64,000 bases of DNA from Pegea sp. RAD2-039 (Eukaryota > Chordata > Thaliacea > Salpida > Salpidae), in the NCBI GenBank assembly GCA_034620365.1, contig JAQGEQ010000192.1, positions 1,297,001-1,361,000 on the forward strand, written 5' to 3'. Below the pieces are notes generated by a model. The model did not search any database and was not told the DNA's origin. It saw only the letters and a program-made list of their open reading frames with translations. The position numbers and the translations under genes are program-made. Below are positions 13,851-25,785 of the stretch, piece by piece; positions within the stretch are counted from its first letter, which is position 1; each line of letters opens with the position of its first letter.

Positions 13851-16800
13851 ATGGCTATCTCTAACAAAACTATTTTGAGATATTTTGTTGGAATAGCTTG
13901 TTACTGCATCTGTGTACAAATTTATCAATGTTGGATTATCAGTAAAAAATCAGGTTTATTGGTTTTATAGAATAATTTAAAGCTAAAGTAAGTGAATTAA
14001 TTTTCAGAAAACAAAAAGTTTGTAGAAAGCCTAAATGAAGTCAATTCAAACATTAAGAAGTTACAAGTGGAAATTTCAAAAATAGGAAATGAAAACACAA
14101 AGAAAGCTAAGAAGAATATAGGTATTTCAAATTTTATATTACAATTTAATTTTGATATTGAACTTTGAATCATTTACAACTTTTCAATTTGAAAACCAAT
14201 TTTTCTAATAACCAACTATTACTAGATGTAAAAGCTACTAGATAAAAGTTTCAAATAATTGAAAATTTTGTATTCTCGTCAACGTTCCCAAAAACCAGTA
14301 AAAAAACCAGTTTAGATGAAATTAGTATTCAAAAAAACACATCAAAGTTCAACCTCATCTAAAAAAGTCATAGTTATAGAAAACTAAAATAAAAAATTGA
14401 TAAGTAAACGAAAGTAATTGTCTGTGGTCAGTCCCACTTCGACAACTTCAGCATTGACTCTAAGAAAAGACATTCAATGTGAAAGTGTTGAGAAAAAGAA
14501 AAGTTATTCCTGAAAATATGATAATTTATTCATTTGAAAATTTTGTAGAGGTCATAAAAGAAATCGAAATGATGAAAATCGAAGATATCGACCACAGCTG
14601 TCGACCTCTGCATCTAATTGGCTTTGCAAATTGTCTCAACAAGTTCCAGGTTTGAATCGTTGTCAGGTTCAATTAAAATCTTACTATTCTGTGGTTTAGT
14701 GGATGAGACAAAAATGGACATCAGATGAATGCTATAAGAGATGGAAAGTAAATGGAAGTGATTGCTCAATACTGCGCTATCTCAGCACTATTGAAGGCTG
14801 GTGTCCTGTCCCAGAAAATAAAAATTACTGGTTAGAAGATCTCTATGATACTATTACAGATGAAAAAGTACTTTTCTCCCATTTTTCAGTCACATGACGA
14901 TTGAAAACGCCAATTAAAAAATACTTCTTTCTTAAAGATAGTGTTTAGAGAAAACTTGGACGAGCTGCTGACCACATTAAAAGAAATGAAGCCCATGAGA
15001 TGGATTTACAATCGAATTTTGCGGATGCAGAAGAAGTGGATGTTGGGAAAAGATGCATTGTTGAAACAGTGGAAGGATTTAGAAACTTCTAAAAGTTATA
15101 ACAAGAAAAAGGTGTAAAGATTTGAGTTACAATAGAGTTTGAAGTGTTGTGTTGTGATAGATATTAATCGTCATCGGAGTTTTATTTGACAATCAAGGAA
15201 TGGAATTTGCTGAAAATGCTTTCCGAGGTGGTCCATTGGGTGAATTAGTTCAGTGGTCCGACTTACTAGCATCATTACACGTACTTGGACATGAAATTAC
15301 TATTTGTGTGTCCACAGTTGACATGAAAAGGTTTGAATATTGTTGTGGATCACTTCTTGTTGTTAACTCTTCATTTGTATCCAGATTGTTGTCGATTTAT
15401 AATCAGAAAGATCTTAATTGTGTCCCTAATGATCAACCATTTGATATAATCTTTAGTGACATCTTAGGAGTAAGAAAGATCCTAAAAAGTCTACCTTCAT
15501 CTCATCTTCTTAAGTAAGTTACAAACTCTAAGCTGACTCAATTGACACATTACTTAAAATTAAATCTTTTTTTTTATATTTTTGAAATTATTTGAGTAAT
15601 TAGGAAATTTCTTATCATAATTATTAGCAATTTTTAATCTGAATATAAGAATGCAGAAACTTTACCAACACAAGCTGCAACTTATTTCAAAATAGTTTTT
15701 TACATAATTCTTCCCATTCTACCACTTTTTGAAATTTCTAAAACAACTTTTTCTGTTTTAGATGTCGTCTTCGAGTTATCGACAGTTTTGGAACTGAGCC
15801 CCAATTTAATAACGTCAGATATTCCAAATTAAAGGGTCAAGCTTCAGTCTGGGGTGGACTGGAGCTTTATACCAAACAGTTTTACACAATGTTTCGTAAG
15901 TTTTTGAGATATAACTGTTTTGTTAAAAGCAAAACTGTTTAAATAGTCGACGTAAAGCTGTATTCGATTTTAATCTACAACATTCTGCGTTTTCTTTTAA
16001 TTTTAACCAAATTTGATAACAAGTTAGTGTTTGTATTATAAACTTTGAAATTCCAAAATATTGTAAAGATTGTAAACTTTTGTAGTGACAAACTCCTAAT
16101 CTCAAATTATTTTTTCTGTGGTTTGCATAAATGAAGTCTCTTGTAGGGTTCTTTCATTGTACTATGGGTTCGTTCGGCATGACTAGACCTTTGAAAATAA
16201 AAGCTTTTTTAAAGACGTAAAACTTGATTTGAACAAACTGTAGCTTTCATTGCATCAGTACAAAAGCGTGAATCTCTTAAGCGCTGTAGGTCATTGACAC
16301 AAATAGTCAATCATATGTACAAGATCAAGAATAAGGCTTTAAGATCGATTTTTACTGTTTTTCTTCATCTTACATCCAAATGAAAACAATTTAAGCAAAT
16401 TAAAGACTCCACACTTGATTTATAAAAACGATCCATAAACTAAAAGACTAGATAATTTATTTACTAATTTACTCATCAATTTATAAGTAGTCTTTGAAAC
16501 CCTATTAATTATCTTTATTTAAATCTATTAAAACCTTGACATAATTTTAATTTTACGAAAAAAAAAGAACATCTTTTTCTATTACAACTTTTATCAGAAA
16601 GTTTTTTATAAAACAATTTTCTAAAATAGTTTTTAATATATCATTTTAGCTTTTGATTAGTACCATCATCAAATTTTCAATCTCTTCTTTTAAAATATTT
16701 GTTTTTGAAGTGAACTTTATAGGAAACGGTTCAAATATTTTTCTAATTTATTTAAGAGCTATTCATAAACAATTTCAAAAATGCTGATAACTTAAGAAGA

Positions 16801-18605
16801 TTAAAATTATTTTAAAATGATAAAAAGTTTGTTTTGTTCCAAACTGAGCATTCAGTAACTTTTGTCCACTTTTTCATAGTTGAATGACTTTATTAAGCAA
16901 ACAACAACATTATTCCTCAGCTCACACACCTGATAACACTTTTCTCGGACTTGTAATAGAAGATCATCAAGACTCAGATAACCTAACCATCAAGACAGCT
17001 TCAAATGTTGCGGCAACACGTGGTAACTTGTCTCTTGTCTACGGCAAAGCTGACAAGTTTTGGAAAGTGAGTCATCGTCATGCTTCGATAAACACATCGT
17101 TCAAATATTTGAATCTATTGCTAAAAAGGAAGCAATCAAGTTTGTGGTTCACTCATTAAACTAACAAAAATAATTGAAGATGTTTATTGAGATTATCGCT
17201 ACAACATTTGTTGAGGACATCTAGTTGTTAATTTGTCAATTGTAGGGTAAGAAGAAGTATATTGACGTCATCAACGAGTTCACTGAAGTTCATGGCACCG
17301 TAGATAGAAGTGAATCATCTGAAAATGTCCCCAACTATGTCACTAATCACGGTGTGTTGCCTAGCAACGAATTACAATCGTTGCTACAGCAAGCAAAGGT
17401 AAACATTTTGGTACATTTCTAAATTATCACTTTCATTTGACTAACTTATAGATATTTGTTGGTCTGGGATTTCCTTATGAGGGTCCTGCTCCCTTAGAAG
17501 CCATCGCAAATGGAATGATCTTCCTCAATCCTAGGATTAAATCAAACTCAAAGTTATCACTGGATGCAAAAGCTTTTTTCAAAGTACTTCAACATCCAAA
17601 TGTTATCATTTATCATCATCAGATCTTTATTCTTCTCTTTCTTTCAGAACAAACCAACTTCTAGACTTCCAAAAACTCAAAACGATTACGCTTCTTACTT
17701 CATAGGTAGTAACCATTTCATTCAGTTGATATTAAATCGATCAATTTCTGTTTCAAGGTCCTCCGTATGTCCGAGATGTTGATATAGATGATTTAGATGC
17801 AGTTAGAAAAGAAATGAACGAAATTATTCATTCACCACAAGTGATTATTTGTAACTTCTAAATCTTTTAATCAGAATAAGATCATCTGGTTGTTTACGAA
17901 AGACTCGTTTCAAATACTTCATCAATTCAATTATTTTGATGGTTTTGTTTTCTGCAGGTGAAACCTTATTTACTTCACGAGTTTACATGCTTTGGAATGC
18001 TTGAACGTTTATCTATTTTTATTGAAAAGCAGAATTTCTGCACAATTAGCTCATCTTGGCCTCCCATTTCCTCTCTACAGGTTTGGGATTCAGTCAAATT
18101 TGATTTTAAGTCTAAATTAACATTAATCTGAAGCTTTGAAGTGATCTTCCTACCAATTAGACATCAGTAGTTTCTTGTTGTAGTTGAAAACTAGTGATGT
18201 AGATGATGATTGTGCTGAGACGTGTCGAAAATTCAACTTGATCTGTGAACCTGAGCACTTCCCAGCTATCAATAATTGGAATACCTTCAAGAAACTTGAT
18301 GTAGAATGTTTGAATCAAAAAGTTCCAGTTGATGATAAGGCAGAAATTGATTATCCTGCCTTTGATGATGTTGGAAAGTGAGATTTAAAAGCTATTTCAT
18401 CGTTCTAAATACTAAGCTGCTTTAAATCTGTTATTTATCTGCTGATTTTATGAAAATAAAATGTTTAATTTTTAGTTGTCTTCTTCAAAATGACCGAAAG
18501 CTTTTCAGTTGTGCTGGAAGGTTCACAAAGATGAAGAGAGTGTGTCCTTGTCGCAGTTATATTCCCCATCAAGTTGCTCTTTGTGAAGAATGTCAGAAAG
18601 TTTGA
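13851..18605 (+). CDS. MGAT5: Alpha-1,6-mannosylglycoprotein 6-beta-N-acetylglucosaminyltransferase V, complete copy A
   Basis: GnT-V adds the beta-1,6 GlcNAc branch to N-glycans in the Golgi. Fifteen exons join in frame (13851-13953, 14008-14121, 14549-14649, 14700-14867, 14938-15111, 15161-15513, 15762-15895, 16921-17066, 17246-17398, 17452-17583, 17648-17705, 17758-17840, 17958-18080, 18184-18377, 18476-18605). They give 721 residues; human is 741. Exon 1 is a type II signal anchor (YFVGIACYCICVQIYQCWII). Exon 2 is a lysine-rich coiled-coil stem. Family motifs: RGGPLGELVQWSDL, RVIDSFGTEPQFN, TMFPHTPDNTFLG split across the 1-kb intron 7, IFVGLGFPYEGPAPLEAIAN, and the cysteine-rich end LFSCAG...RVCPCRSYIPHQVALC. 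No disabling change was seen. Confidence 0.95.
14360..18605 (+). repeat. Arm A of a large inverted duplication
   Basis: This segment recurs in reverse at 20583-25785, in introns as well as exons, with only a few percent divergence by eye. The left break lies inside MGAT5 intron 2 (near CATAGTTATAGAA, about 14365). The right break lies at the MGAT5 stop codon: sequence matches through AGTTTGA and then differs. Length is about 4.25 kb, equal to arm B minus its LINE insertion. Confidence 0.92.
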
Positions 18606-20582
18606 GTTTCAATTACAGTTTTGATCAAATTCGTGAGCCCCTTAACTTAGTTAATTTTCCAAACACGTTTTATGCAAGTTTTTTTCTATTAAAAGTTCGA
18701 TGAAATCTTAAATCTTTCTACTGTAACTTCTTCTACATTGATCGATTATTGTTAAGATAATTTTGCGTTGAAAAAATGAATAATTTTTAGAAATTGAAAT
18801 CAAGTTTGTCGATCGAAGCCAACTTTGATCAAAATTATTTACTATTTTAAAAACCAAACAGTTTGCTATATTGTTCTCAAGATTATATTTTTCAGTATCT
18901 TTTTATTATAAGTATAAATTTTCTGCTCATGTGCTTTACTTTGAATCATATTGAGATCATAAAAATTTCAAAAGATTAAAGATTTGAAATATATTCTTTA
19001 AGCATCAATTCTTCTAAAGTTGTTTAAGTTTGCTTCTCTATTTCTAAATTTAATAATTGCACTCTAATTATTTCTCATTTGGTGTTTTCGTCAAATATAT
19101 CAACTTATTCTATGCGTAGTTTTCCTATTCAATTCATTTTATTTTTATAAAATAATTTTTTGGACTATTTTTATTATTTTTAATTAAGCTTTGGTTTACT
19201 TTATACCGACATTGGAACTGCTGATGTCTGTAACTTGTAATGTCCTCATCAGGATGCAAAGGACTCCTCTTTTTTTATTAGATGCTTACGTTTTTGTTTC
19301 ACAATGAAACTCATGAAGATTGGTTGAGACATTAGGACCTGGTAGGCTGATTTTACAGTTTTTTTATGAATTTTTTAAGAATTCTTTCAAATGAACTTGT
19401 TTGACGTTTTAAGGTTTAAAGACAATATAGCAGATACATTTATTACAAATATTAGAAATGAATTTTGACTCAGAATTTATAAGGAATTAAATATTTTTAG
19501 ATCTTATAAATATAGTTTATTAACTTGTCTTATAAAAATTTCAACTTGTGCTAAGTTTGTATTTAAAAAATTAATTTCTTTATTATTAGATTATGTTTGA
19601 AAATAACCTGTTAGTTAAAAAAGATTGATCATTAGTTGTAATTACTAGGCAAGAATGATTGGGTATTACATAAAAGTCTACGAATGAATTATCAGACAAA
19701 GTTCACTTAATTAAAAGGTTTGTTGTTGAAAATAAGTATTGCATGAAAAGACAAACTGAAAAAAGAGTCAAGTAACGATACATGCTGATTTATAAAAGCA
19801 GGTTCAAAGTTTTTAAAAAATATGGAAGAAGCAATCGATAAGCTAAATAAAATGATCATCAAAAGATGAATGGAATGGTAATAAGTTACCAAATCAGATA
19901 TAATTATATGTAAATAAAAATAAATAATGAAGTAACTATTTAACCTAGTCGAAAACTTAAATAAAAGAAAACGAGAGATGTATTTAAGTTCATTAATTAT
20001 GGTTTTTAGCTTTGATTCATTTCAAAAGAAAATGAAATTAAACAAATTTGAAAATGTAGTGAAGAAATTTTCAAACTTAAAAACTATTTTCTAAAAAACA
20101 TTTATTATGAAGATAACATCGATATAATTGAAGGAAATAAGATTTATAAAAAAAATTATTATTTAAAGGAAATAAGAATATTACTTCAAATCGGATAACA
20201 GTTTATATTAAAAGCGATAATGTTCAATGAATTTAAAAACAGTTTTTTATTACGATGATTGAAGACATTGACACTGATGTTTGTGTACTGATAATAGAAA
20301 TCAAATGCTCACTTTTACTGAAAGGTTAATTATTAGTGGCAACTTTGAAGCAGCAAAAGTAATAAATAAATTAAATATTTGAACTTTCATTAATTAGCAA
20401 TACATGTTTTACATTTAAAATGTTTGTGCAAAGTTATTTTTTTAAGCTTTTAATTTGCACAAATGCTTAAATATAAATTGAAATATGTTTCATTAATGAA
20501 AATAGTATTTCAGGGGTACTGTGAATTTTCTGCTTTTTAAACTCATACAGAATAAATTCTGATGAAAAGTTGCCATTAAATT
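18606..20582. other. Unique spacer between inverted MGAT5 arms
   Basis: About 2 kb of AT-rich sequence separates the two tail-to-tail gene copies, holding both 3' flanks. I see no exon, element or self-homology. A slightly less AT-rich stretch at about 19200-19270 has no feature I can name. Confidence 0.5.
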
Positions 20583-23500
20583 TCAAACTTTCTGGCATTC
20601 TTCACAAAGAGCAACTTGATGGGGAATATAACTGCGACAAGGACACACTCTCTTCATCTTTGTGAACCTTCCAGCACAACTGAAAAGCTTTCGGTCATTT
20701 TGAAGAAGACAACTAAAAAATAAACATTTTATTTTCATAAAATCAGCTGATAAATAACAGATTTTTAGCAGCTTAGTATTTAGAACGATGAAATAGCTTT
20801 TAAATCTCACTTTCCAACATCATCAAAGGCAGGATAATCAATTTCTGTCTTATCATCAACTGGAACTTTTTGATTCAAACATTCTACATCAAGTTTCTTG
20901 AAGGTATTCCAATTATTGATAGCTGGGAAGTGCTCAGGTTCACAGATCAAGTTGAATTTTCGACACGTCTCAGCACAATCATCATCTACATCACTAGTTT
21001 TCAACTACAACAAAAAACTACTGATGTCTAATTGGTAGGAAGATCACTTCAAAGCTTCAGATGAATGTTAATTTAGACTTAAAATCAAATTTGACTGAAT
21101 CCCAAACCTGTAGAGAGGAAATGGGAGGCCAAGATGAGCTAATTGTGCAGAAATTCTGCTTTTCAATAAAAATAGATAAACGTTCAAGCATTCCAAAGCA
21201 TGTAAACTCGTGAAGTAAATAAGGTTTCACCTGCAGAAAACAAAACCATCAAAATAATTGAATTGATGAAGATTTTGAAACGAGTCTTTCGTAAACAACC
21301 AGATGATCTTATTCTGATTAAAAGATTTAGAAGTTACAAATAATCACTTGTGGTGAATGAATAATTTCGTTCATTTCTTTTCTAACTGCATCTAAATCAT
21401 CTATATCAACATCTCGGACATACGGAGGACCTTGAAACAGAAGTTGATCGATTTAATATCAACTGAATGAAATGGTTACTACCTATGAAGTAAGAAGCGT
21501 AATCGTTTTGAGTTTTTGGAAGTCTAGAAGTTGGTTTGTTCTGAAACAAAGAGAAGAATAAAGATCTGAAGATGATAAATGATAACATTTGGATGTTGAA
21601 GTACTTTGAAAAAAGCTTTTGCATCCAGTGATAACTTTGAGTTTGATTTAATCCTAGGATTGAGGAAGATCATTCCATTTGCGATGGCTTCTAAGGGAGC
21701 AGGACCCTCATAAGGAAATCCCAGACCAACAAATATCTATAAGTTAGTCAGATGAAAGTGACAATTTACAAATGTACCAAAATGTTTACTTTTGCTTGCT
21801 GTAGCAACGATTGTAATTCGTTGCTAGGCAACACACCGTGATTAGTGACATAGTTGGGGACATTTTCAGATGATTCACTTCTATCTACAGTTCCATGAAC
21901 TTCAGTGAACTCGTTGATGACGTCAATATACTTCTTCTTACCCTACAATTGACAAATTAACAACTAGATGTCCTCAACAAATGTTGTAGCGATAAGCTCA
22001 ATAAACATCTTCAATTATTTTTGTTAGTTTAATGAATGAACCACAAACTTGATTGCTTCCTTTTTAGCAATAGATTCAAATATTTGAACGATGTGTTTAT
22101 CGAAGCATGACGATGACTCACTTTCCAAAACTTGTCAGCTTTGCCGTAGACAAGAGACAAGTTACCACGTGTTGCCGCAACATTTGAAGCTGTCTTGATG
22201 GTTAGGTTATCTGAGTCTTGATGATCTTCTATTACAAGTCCGAGAAAAGTGTTATCAGGTGTGTGAGCTGAGGAATAATGTTGTTGTTTGCTTAATAAAG
22301 TCATTCAACTATGAAAAAGTGGACAAAAGTTACTGAATGTTCTGTTTTAAGGAACAAAACAAACTTTTTATCATTTTAAGGTAATTTTAATCTTCTTAAA
22401 TTATCAGCATTTTTGAAATTGTTTATGAATAGCTCTTAAATAAATTAGAAAAATATTTGAACCGTTTCCTATAAAAGTTCACTTCAAAAACAAATATTTT
22501 AAAAGAAGAGATTGAAAATTTGATGATTTATTTATTTATTTATTACAATAAATGTGAAGGAGGGTGCCTAAAAAGAGCACCTCTCGCTAACACACATTCT
22601 CACAAATTAGATCTATTTGACGTGTAAACGAAAAAGCATATGACAATGAAGAATTGCACAGAATCATAGTATTGTAAAAGAGAAAAATTCACAGTTTAGA
22701 AATGGCAATGTTGGCGATATTATAACAATTCAGCTTTTTCTTGAACAGCATAAGTGATTTTGACATGACAATCTCTGATGGCAGATTGTTCCATGTACTG
22801 ATTGTGCGGTATGAGAAAAAACTTAATCTGGTTAACGTAGCTGGTGGAGTGGGCTTATTAAGATGTAATTTATGTCTTCTAAGTTGATATAACTTGAGGG
22901 AGGGACTAATGGAGAAAAAGTCATCAAACTGAAGATCAATTAGGTTGTGAATAATTTTAAAAATCAGAATAAGGTCGTATTTGATTCTTCGGATTTCCAA
23001 AGTATCTAGATTGAAGAAGCTGAGACGATGGTTATAACTCTCGTATTTGATATTAAGTTTCCTGCAAACCAATCTCGTAAATGTTGCCTGAACAAATTCG
23101 ATTTTTCTGATATCACCAACTTGATATGGCATCCATGCACTGATATTGTATTCAAGAATAGGGCGTATGTACAGTTTGAAAAGGTTGACGAAAAACCATG
23201 GATCTTTAGAATTAAAAGTCTTTATGATGAGGTGGACAAGCTTGATAGATTTTCCAAAGATTCTGGAAACATAACTGTGCCATTTGAAGTCAGATGTCAG
23301 AGTAATGCCGAGGTCTATGACTGAGGATACTCGTTCAAGAATGGATCCATTGATGTAGTATTGGTTGCTGAAGTTGGCCGCTGGCTTACGGGAGAATGTT
23401 ATAACTTCAGACTTTGTTGGCTGGATTTTAAGTTGCCAATTCGCAGACCAATTTTCTACAATGTTTAGTGCAGTTTGGAATGATGGTACTAATCAAAAGC

Positions 23501-25599
23501 TAAAATGATACATTAAAAACTATTTTAGAAAATTGTTTTATAAAAAACTTTCTGATAAAAGTTGTAATAGAAAAAGATGTTCTTTTTTCTTCTTAAAATT
23601 AAAATCATGTCAAGGATTTGATAGATTTAAATAAAGATAATTAATAGGGTTTCAAAGACTACTTCTAAATTGATGAGTAAATTAGTAAATAAATTATCTA
23701 GTCTTTTAGTTTATGGATCGTTTTTATAAATTAAGTGTGGAGTCTTTAATTTGCTTAAATTGTTTTCATTTGGATATAAGATGAAGAAAAACAGTAAAAA
23801 TCGATCTTGAAGCCTTATTCTTGATCTTGTACATATGATTGATTATTTGTGTCAATGATCTACAGCGCTTAAGATGTTCGCGCTTTTGTACTGATGCAAT
23901 GAAAGCTACAGTTTGTTCAAATCAAGTTTTACGTCTTTAAAAAAGCTTTTATTTTCAAAGGTCTAGTCATGCCGAACGAACCCATAGTACAATGAAAGAA
24001 CCCTACAAGAGACTTCATTTATGCAAACCACAGAAAAAATAATTTGAGAATAGGAGTTTGTTACTACAAAAGTTTACAATCTTTACAATATTTTGGAATT
24101 TCAAAGTTTATAATACAAACACTAACTTGTTATCCAATTTGGTTAAAATTAAAAGAAAACGCAGAATGTTCTAGATTAAAATCGAATACAGCTTTACGTC
24201 GACTATTTAAACAGTTTTGCTTTTAACAAAACAGTTATATCTCAAAAACTTACGAAACATTGTGTAAAACTGTTTGGTATAAAGCTCCATTCCACCCCAG
24301 ATTGAAGCTTGACCCTTTAATTTGGAATATCTGACGTTATTAAATTGGGGCTCAGTTCCAAAACTGTCGATAACTCGAAGACGACATCTAAAACAGAAAA
24401 AGTTGTTTTAGAAATTTCAAAAATTCGTAGAATGGGAAGAATTTTGTAAAAAACTATTTTGAAATAAGTTGCAGCTTGTGTTGGTAAAGTTTCTGCATTC
24501 TTATATTCAGATTAAAAATTGCTAATAATTATGATAAGAAATTTTCTAATTACTCAAATAATTTCAAAAATATAAAAAAAAGATTTAATTTTAAGTAATG
24601 TGTCAATTGAGTCAGCTTAGAGTTTGTAACTTACTTAAGAAGATGAGATGAAGGTAGACCTTTTAGGATCTTTCTTACTCCTAAGATATCACTAAAGATT
24701 ATATCAAATGGTTGATCATTAGGGACACAATTAAGATCTTTCTGATTATAAATCGACAACAATCTGGGTACAAATGAAGAGTTAACAACAAGAAGTGATC
24801 CACAATAATATTCAAACCTTTTCATGTCAACTGTGGACACACAAATAGTAATTTCATGTCCAAGTACGTGTAATGATGCTAGTAAGTCGGACCACTGAAC
24901 TAATTCACCCAATGGACCACCTCGGAAAGCATTTTCAGCAAATTCCATTCCTTGATTGTCAAATAAAACTCCGATGACGATTAATATCTATCACAACACA
25001 ACACTTCAAACTCTATTGTAACTCAAATCTTTACACCTTTTTCTTGTTATAACTTTTAGAAGTTTCTAAATCCTTCCACCGTTTCAACAATCCATCTTTT
25101 CCCAACATCCACTTCTTCTGCATCCGCAAAATTCGATTGTAAATCCATCTCATGGGCTTCATTTCTTTTAATGTGGTCAGCAGTTCGTCCAAGTTTTCTC
25201 TAAACACTATCTTTAAGAAAGAAGTATTTTTTAATTGGCGTTTTCAATCGTCATGTGACTGAAAAATGGGAGAAAAGTACTTTTTCATCTGTAATAGTAT
25301 CATAGAGATCTTCTAACCAGTAATTTTTATTTTCTGGGACAGGACACCAGCCTTCAATAGTGCTGAGATAGCGCAGTATTGAGCAATCACTTCCATTTAC
25401 TTTCCATCTCTTATAGCATTCATCTGATGTCCATTTTTGTCTCATCCACTAAACCACGGAATAGTGAGATTTTAATTGAACCTGACAACGATTCAAACCT
25501 GGAACTTGTTGAGACAATTTGCAAAGCCAATTAGATGCAGAGGTCGACAGCTGTGGTCGATATCTTCGATTTTCATCATTTCGATTTCTTTTATGACCT
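20583..25599 (-). CDS. MGAT5: 5'-truncated MGAT5 paralogue, copy B
   Basis: Exons 3-15 of MGAT5 are repeated in reverse, from the exon starting EVIKEIEMM (25599) to the TGA at 20583. All splice sites and frames I checked are kept, giving about 649 codons. Protein differences from copy A are few; in the 105-residue frame at 24631-24948 I count three (C to Y, S to P, S to G). Exons 1-2, which encode the Golgi signal anchor and stem, are missing because the duplication starts in intron 2. I find no replacement anchor exon between 25.8 and 30 kb. Intron 7 holds a LINE. The copy is either a recent pseudogene with an intact body, or uses an unseen upstream exon. An assembly artefact joining two haplotypes is a further possibility. 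Confidence 0.85.
22528..23479 (-). mobile_element. 5'-truncated young LINE inserted in MGAT5 copy B intron 7
   Basis: A CR1/L2/Jockey-type non-LTR retrotransposon fragment of 952 bp. One frame is open from the truncated 5' end near 23479 down to the TGA at 22689. It encodes the end of the reverse transcriptase and its C-terminal region (NWSANWQLKIQPTKSEVITF, VIDLGITLTSDFKWH, YIRPILEYNISAWMPYQV, SFFSYRTISTWNNLPSEIV). The 3' end is a short (TAAA)n tail, seen as TTTATTTATT at 22528. It is flanked by a 5-bp target-site duplication ATGAT (22523-22527 and 23480-23484). The matching place in arm A, near 16665, has the empty site with a single copy. Confidence 0.92.
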
Positions 25600-25785
25600 C
25601 TACAAAATTGTCAAATGAATAAATAATTATATTTTCAGGAATAACTTTTCTTTTTCTCAACACTTTCACATTGAATGTCTTTTCTTAGAGTCAATGCTGA
25701 AGTTGTCGAAGTGGGACTTGACCACAGACAATTATTTCGTTTCCTTATTAATTTTTTACTTTAGTGTTCTATAACTATGCAGTCG

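Larger units (their letters stand above)
20583..25785 (-). repeat. Arm B of the large inverted duplication
   Basis: Reverse copy of 14360-18605. Its outer end fades near 25785, where a small indel and then unrelated sequence follow. Its inner end is the MGAT5 stop codon at 20583. It is longer than arm A by the LINE insertion only. Confidence 0.92.

Noticed and set aside
14868..14937. Apparent premature stop in MGAT5 after DEK
   Set aside because: The sequence is an intron; taking the acceptor CTTAAAG at 14937 restores the frame and family alignment.
23028..23324. 98-codon plus-strand frame at the LINE
   Set aside because: Antisense to the reverse-transcriptase-derived frame, which matches the LINE family on the minus strand.
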